From: Papilionanthe hookeriana x Papilionanthe teres
Lineage: Eukaryota; Streptophyta; Magnoliopsida; Asparagales; Orchidaceae
Length of the DNA: 64,000 bases
NCBI GenBank assembly: GCA_022702705.1
Contig: CM040434.1
Span: 61,343,334-61,407,333 of the forward strand
Reading direction: 5' to 3'
Made by a program: the position numbers and the translations under genes. This document shows, in pieces, positions 1 to 10,777 of this stretch (position 1 is its first letter; each line of letters opens with the position of its first letter). The notes under the pieces are model-generated. The model was not told where the DNA came from and did no database searches. It saw only the letters and a program-made list of their open reading frames with translations.

Positions 1-700
1 ATTAATTTAATTTAGTATAAATTATTATTTATTTACATTATTGCTTAATTTAATTTAGTTTAATTTAATTTATTTAACTTATTTTATTTAATTTAATTTA
101 TTATTTATTTACATTATTATTTAATTTTAATTTAACTTGATTTAATTAATTTAATTTATTATTTATTTACATTATTATTTAATTTAATTTAATTTAATTT
201 ATGATTTTAATTTGATTAATTTAATTTAATTTAAATTACTATTTATTTACATTATTAGTTAATTTAATTTTAATTGAATTAATTTAATTTAATTTAATTT
301 AATTTATTTTTTATTAATTAATTTAATTTAATTTAATATTTGTTTATATCATTGTTTTAGGTTTATTTAATTAATTATTATTTAATTTAATTTAATTATT
401 ATTTATATTTTTGGTTTTATTTAGTTTTAACTATTTAATTTTAATTTATTATTCATTTATATTATTTAAATTATTTTTAATTTATGTATATATATATATA
501 TGTTATTTATTTTATTATCCTTATATTCTTATCATTTAATATATATAAACTATAAGCTATTTTTATTTTTAATTTATTATTGTTATTAATTATATGTATA
601 TTTGAGTTTATTATTTATATCATTTATTTATCATTTATATTATTATTTATTTAATTATAAAGCTTTTAAAATTTCTCTCTCCTCAATTATTCTTTGATTT
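1..700. repeat. AT-rich simple sequence (TTTAATTTAA-type) in E1 LTR
   Basis: Near-continuous TTTAA/ATTTA runs with a short (TA)n tract near 487-501. The same low-complexity block recurs in the right LTR (~16669-17400), so it belongs to the LTR rather than to a random AT-rich insertion. No reading frame or RNA gene is visible. Confidence 0.85.
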
Positions 701-3640
701 ATTTTGAAGTTATAGTTGTTTTATTAAGTTATAATCTATTAAATTTATTATTTACACATATATTTACATTTACATTATTTTAAAGAGGCATGATATTTTT
801 ATTTGCTTATTTTTATTATTTATCTTGAATTCACAACTATTTTCAATTATTATTATTATTATTAATATTATTTTTATATTTTCGGTTTTCATTATTTTTA
901 TTATTTATAAATTATTATTAATTTACATGTATATATTATGATTCATTCATTTAGTATAGTTATATTTAAAGTTTAATGTTTTTAGGTATTTAAAATTTAG
1001 TATAGTTATTTTATTTTTTAAAATTTAGTATGGTTGAATTTTATTTACATTTAGTATAGTTATTTTATTTAAAATTTAGTAAAGTTATTGTTTAATTTAT
1101 TTAAATTTACAATTATTATATCACTTATGTTTTTACATTTGTTATTTATTATTTTATTTACAATGTCATATGTTATTTTAAATTTTCATTTCATTTTCTT
1201 TTGTTTTATTATTATTTCCTTTATGTTGTTTTATTTATTTTTTAAATTTTAAAATTCACTTTTCAAGTTAGTAAAAATTAGGTGGTAGTTTTGTAAATAT
1301 TTAAACTAGTTAAAATATTTAGATAATTTGCATGAAAAAGAAATCCTAGGGCTAAACATGGAAACATTTAAAAACTAAATAGCTAAATAACTATGCATAA
1401 AAAAGGAATTCCTAAGCCTAAACATGAAAACATTTAAATAGCATGAAGATTTGTGAAAAGAAAATAATAATTAACACATGATTTTTGAAGATATACATGG
1501 AGATTTGTGATTCTAAATAGCTTTCATATAAATTTAAAAATCTTTGTAAAAGGAAGAAGAAAACTAAACAACACGCATGTATGTGTGGGATCTTAGGCTA
1601 AGCATGAGAAGGGTGAAGAAACTTACCTTGATTTAAAGGAGTTGATGGAAGAAACTTGAAGAGGGGATGCCCTTGTTGAAGCTCGTGGCTAGAAGGAGTT
1701 GGGATTGGGTGTGGCTCGCTTGGAAGAAGAAGAAGGAGAGGAGGGAGGCTCATGGTTTTGGAATTAAGGAGGGGAAGTGAGTGAGTGGGATGGTGAAGTG
1801 AGTGAAGTGAGTGTGTAAGTGTGTAAGTGAGTGTAAAAATGAGATTATGAGAGGATTTTATGGGGGAGGCTCACGGCTAGGAGTCAAGGAGGGAGTAAGG
1901 GAGAGATGAGGTGGAGGTGTGGTGAAGGTAAGGAGGAGGTGAGGTGGGTCGGCCTTAGGATGGCGGGTAGGGTGAGGGAGAGGTGAGGGAGAGATATTTT
2001 TTTATTTTATTTATTTATTATTATTATTATTTTTTATTATATATATATTTATTTTAGGGATGCCATGAGGTTAATTTGGTTAATTTTGGTTTAATTTTGT
2101 TTGATTTCAATCATTAGTTCAATTAAGTTCATTTGGGTTTGGGATGACATAACTTGGGTTAGAGCTTGAATGAAGCCCAAGTGCCTTGATCAATATTGTC
2201 CATGTGATTGTAATGAAGATCTTTCATGAAGATATAAAGTGATTTTGAGCTCATTTGGAAGTTCAATTTTGGTATGGATAGGATTTTTGATTATTTTGGA
2301 CCATATTGGATTTGGGTCACGTTATCTTGAGTTGGAGTGGGAATGAGGTCTAGAGGTCTTCAACAATAGTGTAGATATGGTTGTCTTGAATATTTTTTAT
2401 GAAGACATGAAATGGTTTTGACAAAGTTTAGAGGGTCAATTTGGTGGATTTAGGACATGTGTTCAATTTGGGTCAAAATTGGGGGTTTTGGTCCAAAATG
2501 GATTTGGGTAAGACTTGAGCTCAAATTGTGGACAATTGATGATTAAATTCAGTTTAAGGAGGTGTTATAAAGAGTTTGGGATTGAAAATTGGGAGGAATT
2601 GATTGACATTGGGTTTATTTAGGGGATTTTTGATTATTTAGGAAAAATTGGGGATTTTGGATTTCAAGTGGAATTGGTTTAAAATGTGGGTCACATTGGG
2701 CTTGAATTTTGTTTAGATTGATATTGGGGATGTCACATTGAAGTTTGGAATTGAAATTGGGCAAAGTTTTGGTCAATTGGGTAAAGATTGGGTTTGATTT
2801 GGGCACTTTTGGGCTACATAGGCCAAATTGGGGTTTTTTTATTTAAATTAGGTTAAATTGACAAAATTGGCTTATGGTGTAGTTGAACAAAATAAAATTG
2901 GGAATGTTTAGGATTTTCTGGAAGTTTTTGAGAATTTTTTGGATTTTTTGGCTAAAAGGGTATTTTGGGTATTTTGACGGTATTGGGGGGTATTTTTGAA
3001 CATTTTGGAATTTTTGGTCATGGATGGTCAATTTTTGTGGTAAGGAATATCTTGGAATGATTTTTGGGGAATTTTGGTGAATTTAAAGAATTTTGGGTAA
3101 TTTAGGGCATTTTGGGAGGTCAGGGGCCAAATTTTTAAATTTTGGAAAATTGAAGCTTAGTTTGAGATGAATGTCATGAGATGGTTTGAATTGAGCTATG
3201 GACCAAGGGTCACTCACATTTGGTCCTCTAGGTATTGGTACTAGTAAAACCCTAGCCTGATGCGAAGAGTTGAGAAGAACCATCTACATGAGTTTCCAAA
3301 GGTTTAGGGGAATGTGTGCATGTGAGTGGTGAAGTGTGTGTGTGGTGAACTCCAGACCTCCCTCGGGGCAAATCCTAAGGTCTGACCACCTATAGGAGAC
3401 TTCCCCTAGGATTTCTTATGCTTGAATTTTTCCTACCAAAAGGTGGAGGTTAGGCCTTAAGGATATGAAACCCCTAGTGAAGCAAGATGAGTTTTGAATT
3501 TCTATGGGGAGGGTTCCATGACTAGTCATCTAAGAAAGTCACCAGGAGAGTCCTATGGCTAGACCCTAGGCTATTTTAAAGAGATACTAGACCTCAACCA
3601 AAAGTGAGGTCAACAAATGGACCCCCAATAGGTGTGGTGT
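1..3640 (-). repeat. E1 3' LTR (left copy), inner portion
   Basis: Positions 1-~1465 repeat directly at ~16669-18208, which places this stretch in the left LTR. From the offset of the right copy (LTR edge 13951), about 2.7 kb of this LTR lies left of the window, so the full LTR is probably around 6 kb. The segment ~1480-3600 has no partner in the truncated right LTR; it is assigned to the LTR because it resembles the matching part of E2 (for example 2855-2905 against 48845-48895). It runs from AT-rich to G/GA-rich, with no convincing gene. The inner border is uncertain (about 3600-3850) because no clear polypurine tract was found. Confidence 0.65.
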
Positions 3641-3665
3641 ACTGGGCAAACACACTGCACATATT
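3590..3665 (-). other. Conserved stem-loop plus 18-mer complementary to the 5' UTR (E1)
   Basis: GACCTCA at 3590 and TGAGGTC ending at 3611 form a stem of 7 bp with a loop of 8. It is followed by an 18-mer at 3619-3636 whose reverse complement matches 13680-13697 in the 5' UTR at 17 of 18 positions, so the two sites could pair within one genomic RNA. The block, including the following ATATTGGTGTTGA-like stretch, is conserved in E2 at 49661-49735 while flanking sequence has diverged. No function is known to me; a cis-acting RNA role is inferred. Confidence 0.5.
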
Positions 3666-4068
3666 GGTGTTGACCGACGAGATAAACAAGACCAACACAA
3701 CTGTCTAAGTGAAAACTCAAGATAGAACAAAGAGTTTAGTAAGTGAGTTTCCACTGGGGATTTTTTGGTTGAAGACCTTCAAATATAGGGACTCTCGCTG
3801 GGGAAAAAGGAGGATGGAATACCTTTCAGCTGGAGCTGTGAATTTCAAGATCCCAAACTCTGAAGGAATCCGAACCTATTTGATTTGAAGAGGGGAACGA
3901 AGAATTTGATTCTAAGTTTCCGCTTGAATTTTAGTCTGAAATTTTGATTTGAATTTGAAGTTTGGAATTTTGTTTTTTTTTTTAATTTAATTTTAGGATT
4001 TGAATTTGTGGGAATTTGAAATTTTAAGTGAAATTGGAATTTCGATACAGCTCGCAGGAGGAGAATTA
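3666..4068 (-). other. E1 3' region between conserved module and minisatellites
   Basis: No gene. On the plus strand it holds two motifs resembling the element's own PBS but in inverted orientation: TTTCCACTGGGGATT near 3746-3762 and GACTCTCGCTGGGGA at about 3793-3809, against the PBS core GACTCCGCTGGGGA. Similar motifs occur in E2 near 49806-49818 and 49855-49875. The rest is T/G-rich with a poly-T run near 3972-3984. The PPT and the LTR border should lie in or near this stretch, but I could not assign them. Confidence 0.45.
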
Positions 4069-4260
4069 GAATTTAGGTACTGACTCGGAAGGATGAGTAC
4101 TAGAATTTAAGTACCAGCCTCGGGAATGGAAGTCGAGATTTAGGTACCAACCTCGGCAAGATGAGAATCAGAATTTAGGTACTGACCTCAGAGGGAGAGA
4201 ACTGGATTTTATGTATCAGCCTAGTAAATGAGAATCGAAATTTAGGTACCGACCTCAAAA
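4069..4260. repeat. Minisatellite, ~34-bp unit, about 6 copies
   Basis: Units begin with GAATTTAGGTAC or close variants at 4069, 4103, about 4136, 4171, 4204 and 4237, giving a period near 34 bp; each contains a GACCTCGG-like segment and a GATGAGAA-like segment. It lies just before the 89-bp array, in the untranslated region between pol and the 3' LTR. Hypervariable tandem repeats at this place are a known feature of Tat-lineage elements. Confidence 0.8.
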
Positions 4261-4276
4261 ATTCAAGGAAAATTTT

Positions 4277-4725
4277 CTTTTTTGGGAAATCGGACGACTA
4301 AGCTCCGACCCCATAATTTCATGGAAGGTGGAAAAATATCTCTGAAGGAATATGGAAATTTAGGGAATTTTTGGGAAATCAGATGACTAAGCTCCGACCC
4401 CAGAATTTCATGGAAGGCGAAAAAATATCTCGGATGGAAGATAAAAATTTAAGGAATTTTTGGGAAATTGGACGACTAAGCTCCGACCCCAAAATTTCAT
4501 GGAAGGCGAAAAATTATCTTGGAAGGAAGATGGAAATTTAGGGAATTTTTGGGAAATCGGACGACTAAGCTCCGACCCCAGAATTTCATGGAAGGCAGAA
4601 AAATATCTCGGAAGGAAGATGGAAATTTAGGGAATTTTTTGGGAAATCGGACGACTAAGCTCCGACCCCAGAATTTCATGGAAGGTGGAAAAACATCTCG
4701 GAAGGGAGATGGAAATTTAGAGATT
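4277..4725. repeat. Minisatellite, 89-90-bp unit, 5 copies
   Basis: The string CGGACGACTAAGCTCCGACC, or a variant, recurs at 4291, 4380, 4469, 4558 and 4648, a period of 89-90 bp. Each unit also has ATTTCATGGAAGG and a GGAAGATGGAAATTTAGGG stretch. The period is close to three codons per helical spacing only by accident: both strands stay open through the array, so reading frames seen here are artefacts of the repeat. It forms part of the E1 3' UTR; the unit is unrelated to that of E2. Confidence 0.9.
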
Positions 4726-4994
4726 TTTTTTTTGTGTTGTTTCACTTTGTTTACTTTTGACTTTGTTTCATTTGTTTTCATTTCTTTTCATTTTCATTTC
4801 ACTTCATTTGATTTTGTTTTGAATTTCCATTTCATTTTCAATTTTCATTTCTTTTTGGTTAATTTCATTTTTAATTATCATTTTTTATCCTTTTATTCTG
4901 TATCATCATTTTTTTTGTTACAAAATTTTGGACCCAGTCACAGACACTAGCCCTACAGCTATATTGGAACGAATATCATTTTTTTTCAGTCTTT
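4726..4994 (-). other. Spacer between E1 tandem repeats and the end of pol
   Basis: T-rich plus strand (A-rich in the element RNA) with repeated TTTCATTT words, then a short unique stretch up to the pol stop. The corresponding interval in E2 is about 2.5 kb and holds the AlkB-type ORF, of which no trace is seen here. No gene of its own. Confidence 0.7.
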
Positions 4995-6470
4995 TCATGT
5001 CGAATAATATTTCTTTAAATATCGTCCATTGATGGGCAACATGGGTCTATCTTCTTGAGAATCCACCAACTGGTAAAATCCTCCTGTGTAGATCTTCTCC
5101 ACCACGAATAGTCCTTCCCAGGTCGGTTCAAATTTTCTACCTATTTTGCGATGTGCAAGATAGGCCTTCTAAGAACGAGCACGAGGTCACCAACTTTGAA
5201 CGACCTCGGGCGGACCAATTTATCGTGGGCTTGAATCATCTTTGCTTGGTAGAGTTCCAAGTTCTGCTGTGCGAGCAATCTTTTTCCTTCAAGGCTTTCC
5301 AATTCTGCAAGTCGTAACTTGGCATTCTCTTCTGTTGTAATTTGATTGGCAACGACAACCCGGAGTGACAGTAGCTGAACTTCTAGTGGAAGAATTGCCT
5401 ATGACCCGTACACAAGAGTGTAAGGCATAGACTGTGTCGGCATCCTGACTGTCGTCCTGTAGGCCCACAAAGCTTCTAGTAGCTTCTCGTGCCATCCTCT
5501 TTTATTGTCGTCGAGCGTCTTCTTCAGAATCTGAACAAGCATTTTATTGAAGGCTTCTGCCAAGCCATTTTCCATTGGGTAATAGATTGTAGAGTATCTC
5601 TATTCTATCCCGTGTCATATGACAAAATTGTTAATCTTTGTGCTCTTGAAAGTGGACCCATTGTCGGAGATGATTCTGCGCGGTACACCGAAATGTTAGA
5701 CAATTTGATTCTTGAAGAACTGTAAAACATGCTGCGCTTTGACTTCCCGTAGTGGAACTGCTTCTACCCACGTGGAAAAGTAGTCTGTAGCGGCGGGTAT
5801 AAACCTGTGTCCTTTTGAGGAAGGAGGGTCTATCGGACCCACTATGTCCGTACCCCAGCACTCAAATGGCCACAAAGGCAATCATTGGGTGTAGAACATT
5901 CGGAGGCTGGTGCAAGACCACTCCATGCACCTGACACTGATGGCATCTCTTAGCCACGTCCATGCAATTTGTCATCATTGCTAGCCAGTAGTATCCGAGT
6001 CTTTTGATTTTCATCTTCATTTTCGGTCCTGACTGGTGAGCACCACAAAATCCAGCATGTACTTCTTTGACAATTTTCTGCGCTTCTGCTCTGCTCAGAC
6101 ATCTCAGCCACATCTGGTCGAAGGATCTCCTATACAGAACATTGTCGATCAGGGCATACGACAAAGCCCTCTTCTGAATCTGGTGCACTACTAACTTATC
6201 TTCTGGAAGCTTTCTGGTTTGCAAATATTCTATTAATGGCTGACGCCAATCTTCTGTATCTTCTGCTACTACAGCAACTATCTTTTCTTTTTCAATTTCA
6301 TGTAGACTGTCGAGGTCGATCTGAGACAACACCTCACATCCTTGTGCTGTAATATCTATAGAATCTTTGGGTGGACAAGCCAATTCTTTAGCGAGTTTTG
6401 CTAAAGCGTCCGCATGGGCATTGTATGCACGAGGAATCCTATAGAATATCACATTCGAAATTTACTCGAG
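4995..6470 (-). pseudogene. E1 integrase (broken)
   Basis: C-terminal part of the pol polyprotein, which joins the element cDNA to host DNA. The N-terminal zinc-binding domain shows HAGFCGAH and CHQCQ (H-H-C-C type) around 6090-5945. The catalytic core keeps the first Asp in WGTDIVGPI (~5850), the second in IISDNGSTF (~5670) and the Glu in NGLAEAFNK (~5550). The C-terminal domain ends with PINGRYLKKYY just before a TGA at 4995-4997. A frameshift near 5870 and in-frame stops, such as TAA after FFKNQIV at ~5696, break it. The first residues (YNAHADALAKLAKE, ~6420) are the tail of the preceding RNase H. Family assignment is firm and the gene is not functional. Confidence 0.9.
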
Positions 6471-6499
6471 TAACTTCATCGTATACCGATGGTATTCTT

Positions 6500-6945
6500 C
6501 TCATCTCAGCTTTAGAATTTTGTACTGTCCTGCCACTTGCTGGATGACGAGTTGTGAGTCGCCATAAATGGCAATGTCCGTTATATTCATTAGTATTGTT
6601 AATTCCAAGCTGGTGATTAAGGCTTCATACTCTGCTTCATTGTTGGTACACGGCTCTGTCAAGTGGTAAGAAAACCTCAGCATGGCCCGATCTGGTGTCA
6701 TGAAGATTAAACCAATTCTCGCTTTGCTCGGTATAATCGTTCCTCGATTCTTTGTCTTTTCGAGCTGATGACGCTCCATCAAAGTACATTTCCCAATGTT
6801 GAGCATTGGGATCTTCTATCTGTAGTATCTGCTCATCGGGTAAGTCATCATTGAGCGGGCACCCAGCTGGCAGTGGGTGCGCTGCGAGGAAATCTGCAAT
6901 AATCTGCCCTTTGATAGTGTGAAGGGGCATAAAGGTTATATCAAA
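6500..6945 (-). pseudogene. E1 second RNase H (archaeal-type aRNH) and linker
   Basis: A second RNase H after the usual RT-RNase H, a hallmark of the Tat lineage. Visible: WEMYFDGASSARKD (first Asp, ~6790), TNNEAEYEALITSLEL (Glu, ~6640) and AIYGDSQLVIQQV (Asp, ~6555). These are the conserved RNase H acidic residues. The preceding linker includes IADFLAAHPLP and LNDDLPDEQI. The fold is split between two frames by a frameshift near 6700-6750, so no intact protein is made. It should remove RNA from RNA/DNA hybrids during reverse transcription; why Tat elements keep two RNase H copies is not settled. Confidence 0.88.
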
Positions 6946-8280
6946 TTAAAATAATATCATTGACCACCTTGCTAAGCATCCAGAAAGTGTTGGTCGGGTC
7001 ATCAAATATTGCAAAAGATTAACCTTCGAAATCAGGTTGACTTTATGAGACAACATGTAATGTCTGAGCTTTTGAGTGGCAAAAACCAAAGCTAGACAAT
7101 GTTTCTCGATAGAAGGATAATTTACCTCCGCGGGAATTAAACGTCGACTCAAGTAGTAGAGGGCATTCTCTTTACCCTCATCATTGACTTGGGCAAGTAG
7201 AGCTCCGAGAGACTCATCTAACGTAGTGGTATAAAGTATCAACGGTCTACCCGGGATAGGGGCGGCTAAAACAAGAGGTGTCGTTAGATATCGTTTAATA
7301 TCTTTGAAAGCCTGCTGGTACTTTTCTTCCCAAATAAATTTGGCATCGTTTTTAATTAATGCCCATAAAGGCTGACACCTACCCGACAGATTAGATATGA
7401 AGTGCCTCAGATATGCCAGTTTTCCTTGAAATGAACGTAGTTGTTTCAAAGTTATAGGGGGAGGCATTTCTAAGATGGATTTAATCTTCTCTGGGTCGAT
7501 TTCGATTCCTCGATGACAGACAACGAATCCTAGAAATTTCCCAGAGGTAACGCCGAAAGCGCACTTTAAGGGATTCATCTTCAGATTATATTGTCGTAAT
7601 CGTTCAAATACGATCCTCAAATCATATAGGTGGTTTCCTTTTATCTTACTCTTGATGACCAAATCATCCACATAGCATTCCACTTGGTTGTGAATGAGGT
7701 CATCGAAGATCCTCGTCATTGCTCTTTGGTATGTAGCTCCTGTGTTCTTCAGTCCAAAAGGCATCACGGTGTAGCAGTAAATCCCAATAAGAGTTCTGAA
7801 AGCTGTGAGCGCTACATCTTCTGGTGCCATCTTGATCTGATTGTACCCTGAAGACCCATCCATAAAGGAGAAAGTTTCATGTGTCGATGCGGTGTCCACC
7901 ATTAGTTCCAGTATCGACAACGGGAATTCATCTTTTGGACATGCTTTGTTTAAGTCCCTGAAGTCGACACACACTCGAATTTGTCCATTTTTCTTTTTCA
8001 CTGGCACAACATTAGCTAACCACGTCGGATACTGTTCTTCTCGGACAAAATTAGCATCTATTAATTTCTTGATTTCTGCTGTAACTTGCTGTTCTATCTC
8101 GAGGTGCATTCTTCTGGGAGCTTGCTTTACTGGTATCACATCCTTATCCACTTCGAGGTGGTGAACTGCGAGCCCCTGAGATAGTCTTGGCATTTCTTCA
8201 TAGCTCCAAGCGAAGCAATCTTTGAATTCTGATAGTAACCTGACCAAGTCTGCAACCTCTTCTTCATTGAGTTACGAACT
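6946..8280 (-). pseudogene. E1 reverse transcriptase and first RNase H
   Basis: Longest intact frame of E1, about 433 codons from 8247. RT motifs in order: ANVVPVKKKNGQIRVCVDFR, FPLSILELMVD, FSFMDGSSGYNQI, MPFGLKNTGATYQRAM, then the catalytic YVDD at 7684-7673, and GKFLGFVV. The connection leads into an RNase H with LILYTTTLDESLGALLAQ and IEKHCLALVFATQKLRHYM. RT copies the element RNA into cDNA. The upstream coding is separated by a TAA at ~8271 where E2 reads a sense codon (PTFISS-stop against PTFVSSLLN), and the frame ends in a stop before the second RNase H. The catalytic residues look unaltered. Confidence 0.92.
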
Positions 8281-9085
8281 TATGAAAGTCGGTCGGGGTT
8301 GCTCCTCAGTCCCGAGATTGATTTCTCTTAATTCATCGACTATTGATTTGATTTCTTCTTCGAATTCTGGCGGAGCATCGCCTATTGGCTGATCTTCATA
8401 TTCATCTTGAATGTCCAGGCAATCTTCTTTTGACTGACTAGTAACAAACATGCAAAATTCTGAGTCATCGACGGGTTCGAGTGTACCAAACCCAAGACAT
8501 TCTTTCGAATTGAGTTTCTTTCCTTTTACATTCCATAATTTTTCGAATGATTGTAACTTATCTTTTGGCATTTTCTTTGACACATATCCTTGTTGAATTA
8601 ACTTTTGTACACACGGTGAAAAAGTAGCCAAAAGGTAATTCCATTAATTCATTTTAGTCATTTTCTTGAAGAATTACACAAGGTTCAGAAGTAGAAGGGG
8701 AAGCTTTGTAAAACTTGATCGGTTTAAAACCATCGTTATGAACTTTCTTGACCTCTATACTCTCTACCTTTTGAGAATGGATCAGAGTAAGGATCATGGC
8801 ATGAACATAGTGGTTAATCCGATCGTACATCGATTCATATTCATCCTTTGCTTCGTCGTCCAGAGAGATCTCGAACTGAGGCTTCTTCTGACTTATCATC
8901 ATTGTTTCTTTATTTTCTTTGGAGTTTCCCTCCATGTCGATGTTGATTGTTGGCTTCATCTGTTCAACAATATGGGAAATTCTTCCTCGACCACGTCCCC
9001 GGCCTCGACCTCGGATGCGTGGGCTAAAAGAACTTTTACCAACTCGTTGAGAAGGAGCTGTATGAGATTGTTGAACTGGAGCCAT
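8281..9085 (-). pseudogene. E1 protease-RT linker region
   Basis: Coding region between protease and RT, in several frames. One part has FSPCVQKLIQQGYVSKKM, KLWNVKGKKL and an acidic stretch (DSEFCMFVTSQSKEDCLDIQ) ending in APPEFEEEIKSIVDELREIN. Upstream, around 9085-8800, are a Gly/Arg run (RIRGRGRGRGRGR) and a DDEAKDEYESMYDRINHYVH segment. The same landmarks occur in E2 at 57128-57823. Arginine/glycine-rich tracts often bind nucleic acids, but no function is established here. In Ogre elements an intron has been described in this part of pol; I could not verify splice sites. Confidence 0.7.
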
Positions 9086-9975
9086 ACGGTCTCGTCCTTG
9101 TAGTTCCTTTGAGTCTTCAATTTTATTATCACAATGTCTCTTAAAAATATTGTTTTCTTCAGAGGAGCATAGTAAGCGTCGTCTTCATGGATGCCCACTT
9201 CATGTATTGAAAACAGCTGTAGATCCCCTTTAATGTAATTTTCTTGTCCATCTTTATAGTATTTGATGTACTAGTGAAGCGACGACAGAACCATATTGTA
9301 CTCATGGAGCCACGGTTGACCAAGCAGGGTATTGAACGAAGTATCCGCATCGATGACATGGAATTTTGCAGTTGTTACTAGATTTCAGACTTTCATTTGC
9401 AGCGTTATAGATCCGAGGGCTCTTTCTCCTTTCTGATTGAAACCTCTTAACATCATTTTATCCATTGAAATCTCTCGGGCGTCGATGTCCAAGTAAGCTA
9501 ACGTCCATAGACTCATTATATTGAGCGACGCTCCAGGATCTACTAAGACTCTGGAAAGTAGGAATCTACCGATGATGACAGAAATGTAGAGTGGACGATT
9601 TTGATCGACTGTACAGAGTATCAAATCTTTGTCGGTGAAAGTTACGCCATGTTGTTCCTTTATGGTGCAAAATCCATCTGAGGATGTGCTAGCCAACTGT
9701 GCTAAGCAAATGTCGGGATCAAGTAGAGCCTTGATCAAACTTTCTCTCATCTCCTTTGACAGGATCAGAGCATCGTAAATACTTAGTTTGGCCGACAACT
9801 TCTTGAGATGAGCTAGCACGTTGTAATCCACTTTATTTGGGTTTTCAACTTCATTTCGAACTTGTATCTCTTCAGTAGCTGGAGGTATTTCTTCTTGAGT
9901 GGCTATCTGCTTTCCTTTGTCCACTGGAATTGTTCTCAGAGGTAGCACCTTGCCACTCCTTAAATGCACTTCCAT
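9086..9975 (-). pseudogene. E1 aspartic protease region
   Basis: Retropepsin-like protease that matures Gag-Pol. Catalytic motif LVDPGASLNIM (D-P-G-A-S in place of the common D-S/T-G-A) at ~9530-9500, with the C-terminal landmark NTLLG-P-W read from ~9330. The N-terminal half (9975-9700) has LSIYDALILSKEMRESLI, shared with E2. A TGA after ITLQMKV at 9385 splits the domain, and a frame change follows near 9200. The family is clear; the gene is broken. Confidence 0.85.
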
Positions 9976-9978
9976 TAT

Positions 9979-10760
9979 TTATTCTTCTCCTGGACCCAGA
10001 GGTCCTTCTGTATCTGAGAAGTCCAAACTGATGTCAAGTGGAGCTCTTTTGTACTCGAGGATTGGCTCCTCACTTCTCGTACTGTCGTAGCCGGTGTTGT
10101 CGATGTCTTCTTTATCTTTGCTGGAAGTTAATATGATTTGAGGATCATTTTGAGAATCTAAATCGGGGTTAGATAGGTTGTGATTAGTTACGTCATCACT
10201 AGAGACAGTAAGAACGTAGCCAACATCATTCATAACATTATTACGAGACCCTGGAGGGGTACAAAGATAATGATACAAAGTCAGGGGTTTGAGGGATTTC
10301 ACCCATGAATCTGAGACAACCAGTCTAATGGGAGCATCCTCTATCCTATCCTTCGTGCTATAGTCTTTAATCTCGCTCATGATCTCTTTCTTCCTCCATT
10401 CTCATCGCGATAGCTTCCTCGGTGAAGCTTTCATCTTGGACTGTGCTGGCGGTGGACTCCGACAGCGGCTTTCTTTGGAGCAGACTGAATCTGATCCAGG
10501 ACCTTCTTGAGCTCATTCCAAATTGCACTCCATCCACCCTTACCGGCATATGGGTCAAGCAGAGAGATTGGCTCGGCTGAAATTACATTTATAGAACCTT
10601 TTTCAGGCTCCTTCAAATATTCCTTCGGTATCTTTATATTTTCTTCTTTGTAATTCTGCTCATGCCAATCATTGAAACTAAAGCAGTTCTCAATTGTATG
10701 TCCAAGCATCTAGTGATAGGGAAAGAAGTTGGGCTGATCTTTCTTATTCACCTCTTGTGC
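9979..10760 (-). pseudogene. E1 gag C-terminal region with zinc-knuckle-like motif
   Basis: Follows the capsid part of gag. A motif of the type PYH-x-MLGHTIENC at ~10720-10680 corresponds to CPYHRMLGHKIEDC in E2, a Cys/His knuckle-like motif presumed to bind RNA; E1 has Phe instead of the first Cys and an in-frame stop inside. Downstream come IPKEYLKEPEKGSINVIS, PYAGKGGWSAIWNELKK and an acidic, low-complexity tail (10380-9979). At least two frame changes occur between 10560 and 10370. Confidence 0.75.
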
Positions 10761-10777
10761 CTTTTTCGCTCGGGTAA

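Noticed and set aside
4497..4950. Open frames on both strands across the E1 89-bp repeat array
   Set aside because: They arise from a repeat unit lacking stops; they encode repeats with no family resemblance and lie in a 3' UTR.
7630..8164. Plus-strand frames opposite E1 reverse transcriptase
   Set aside because: Antisense to a clear RT; no similarity of their own.
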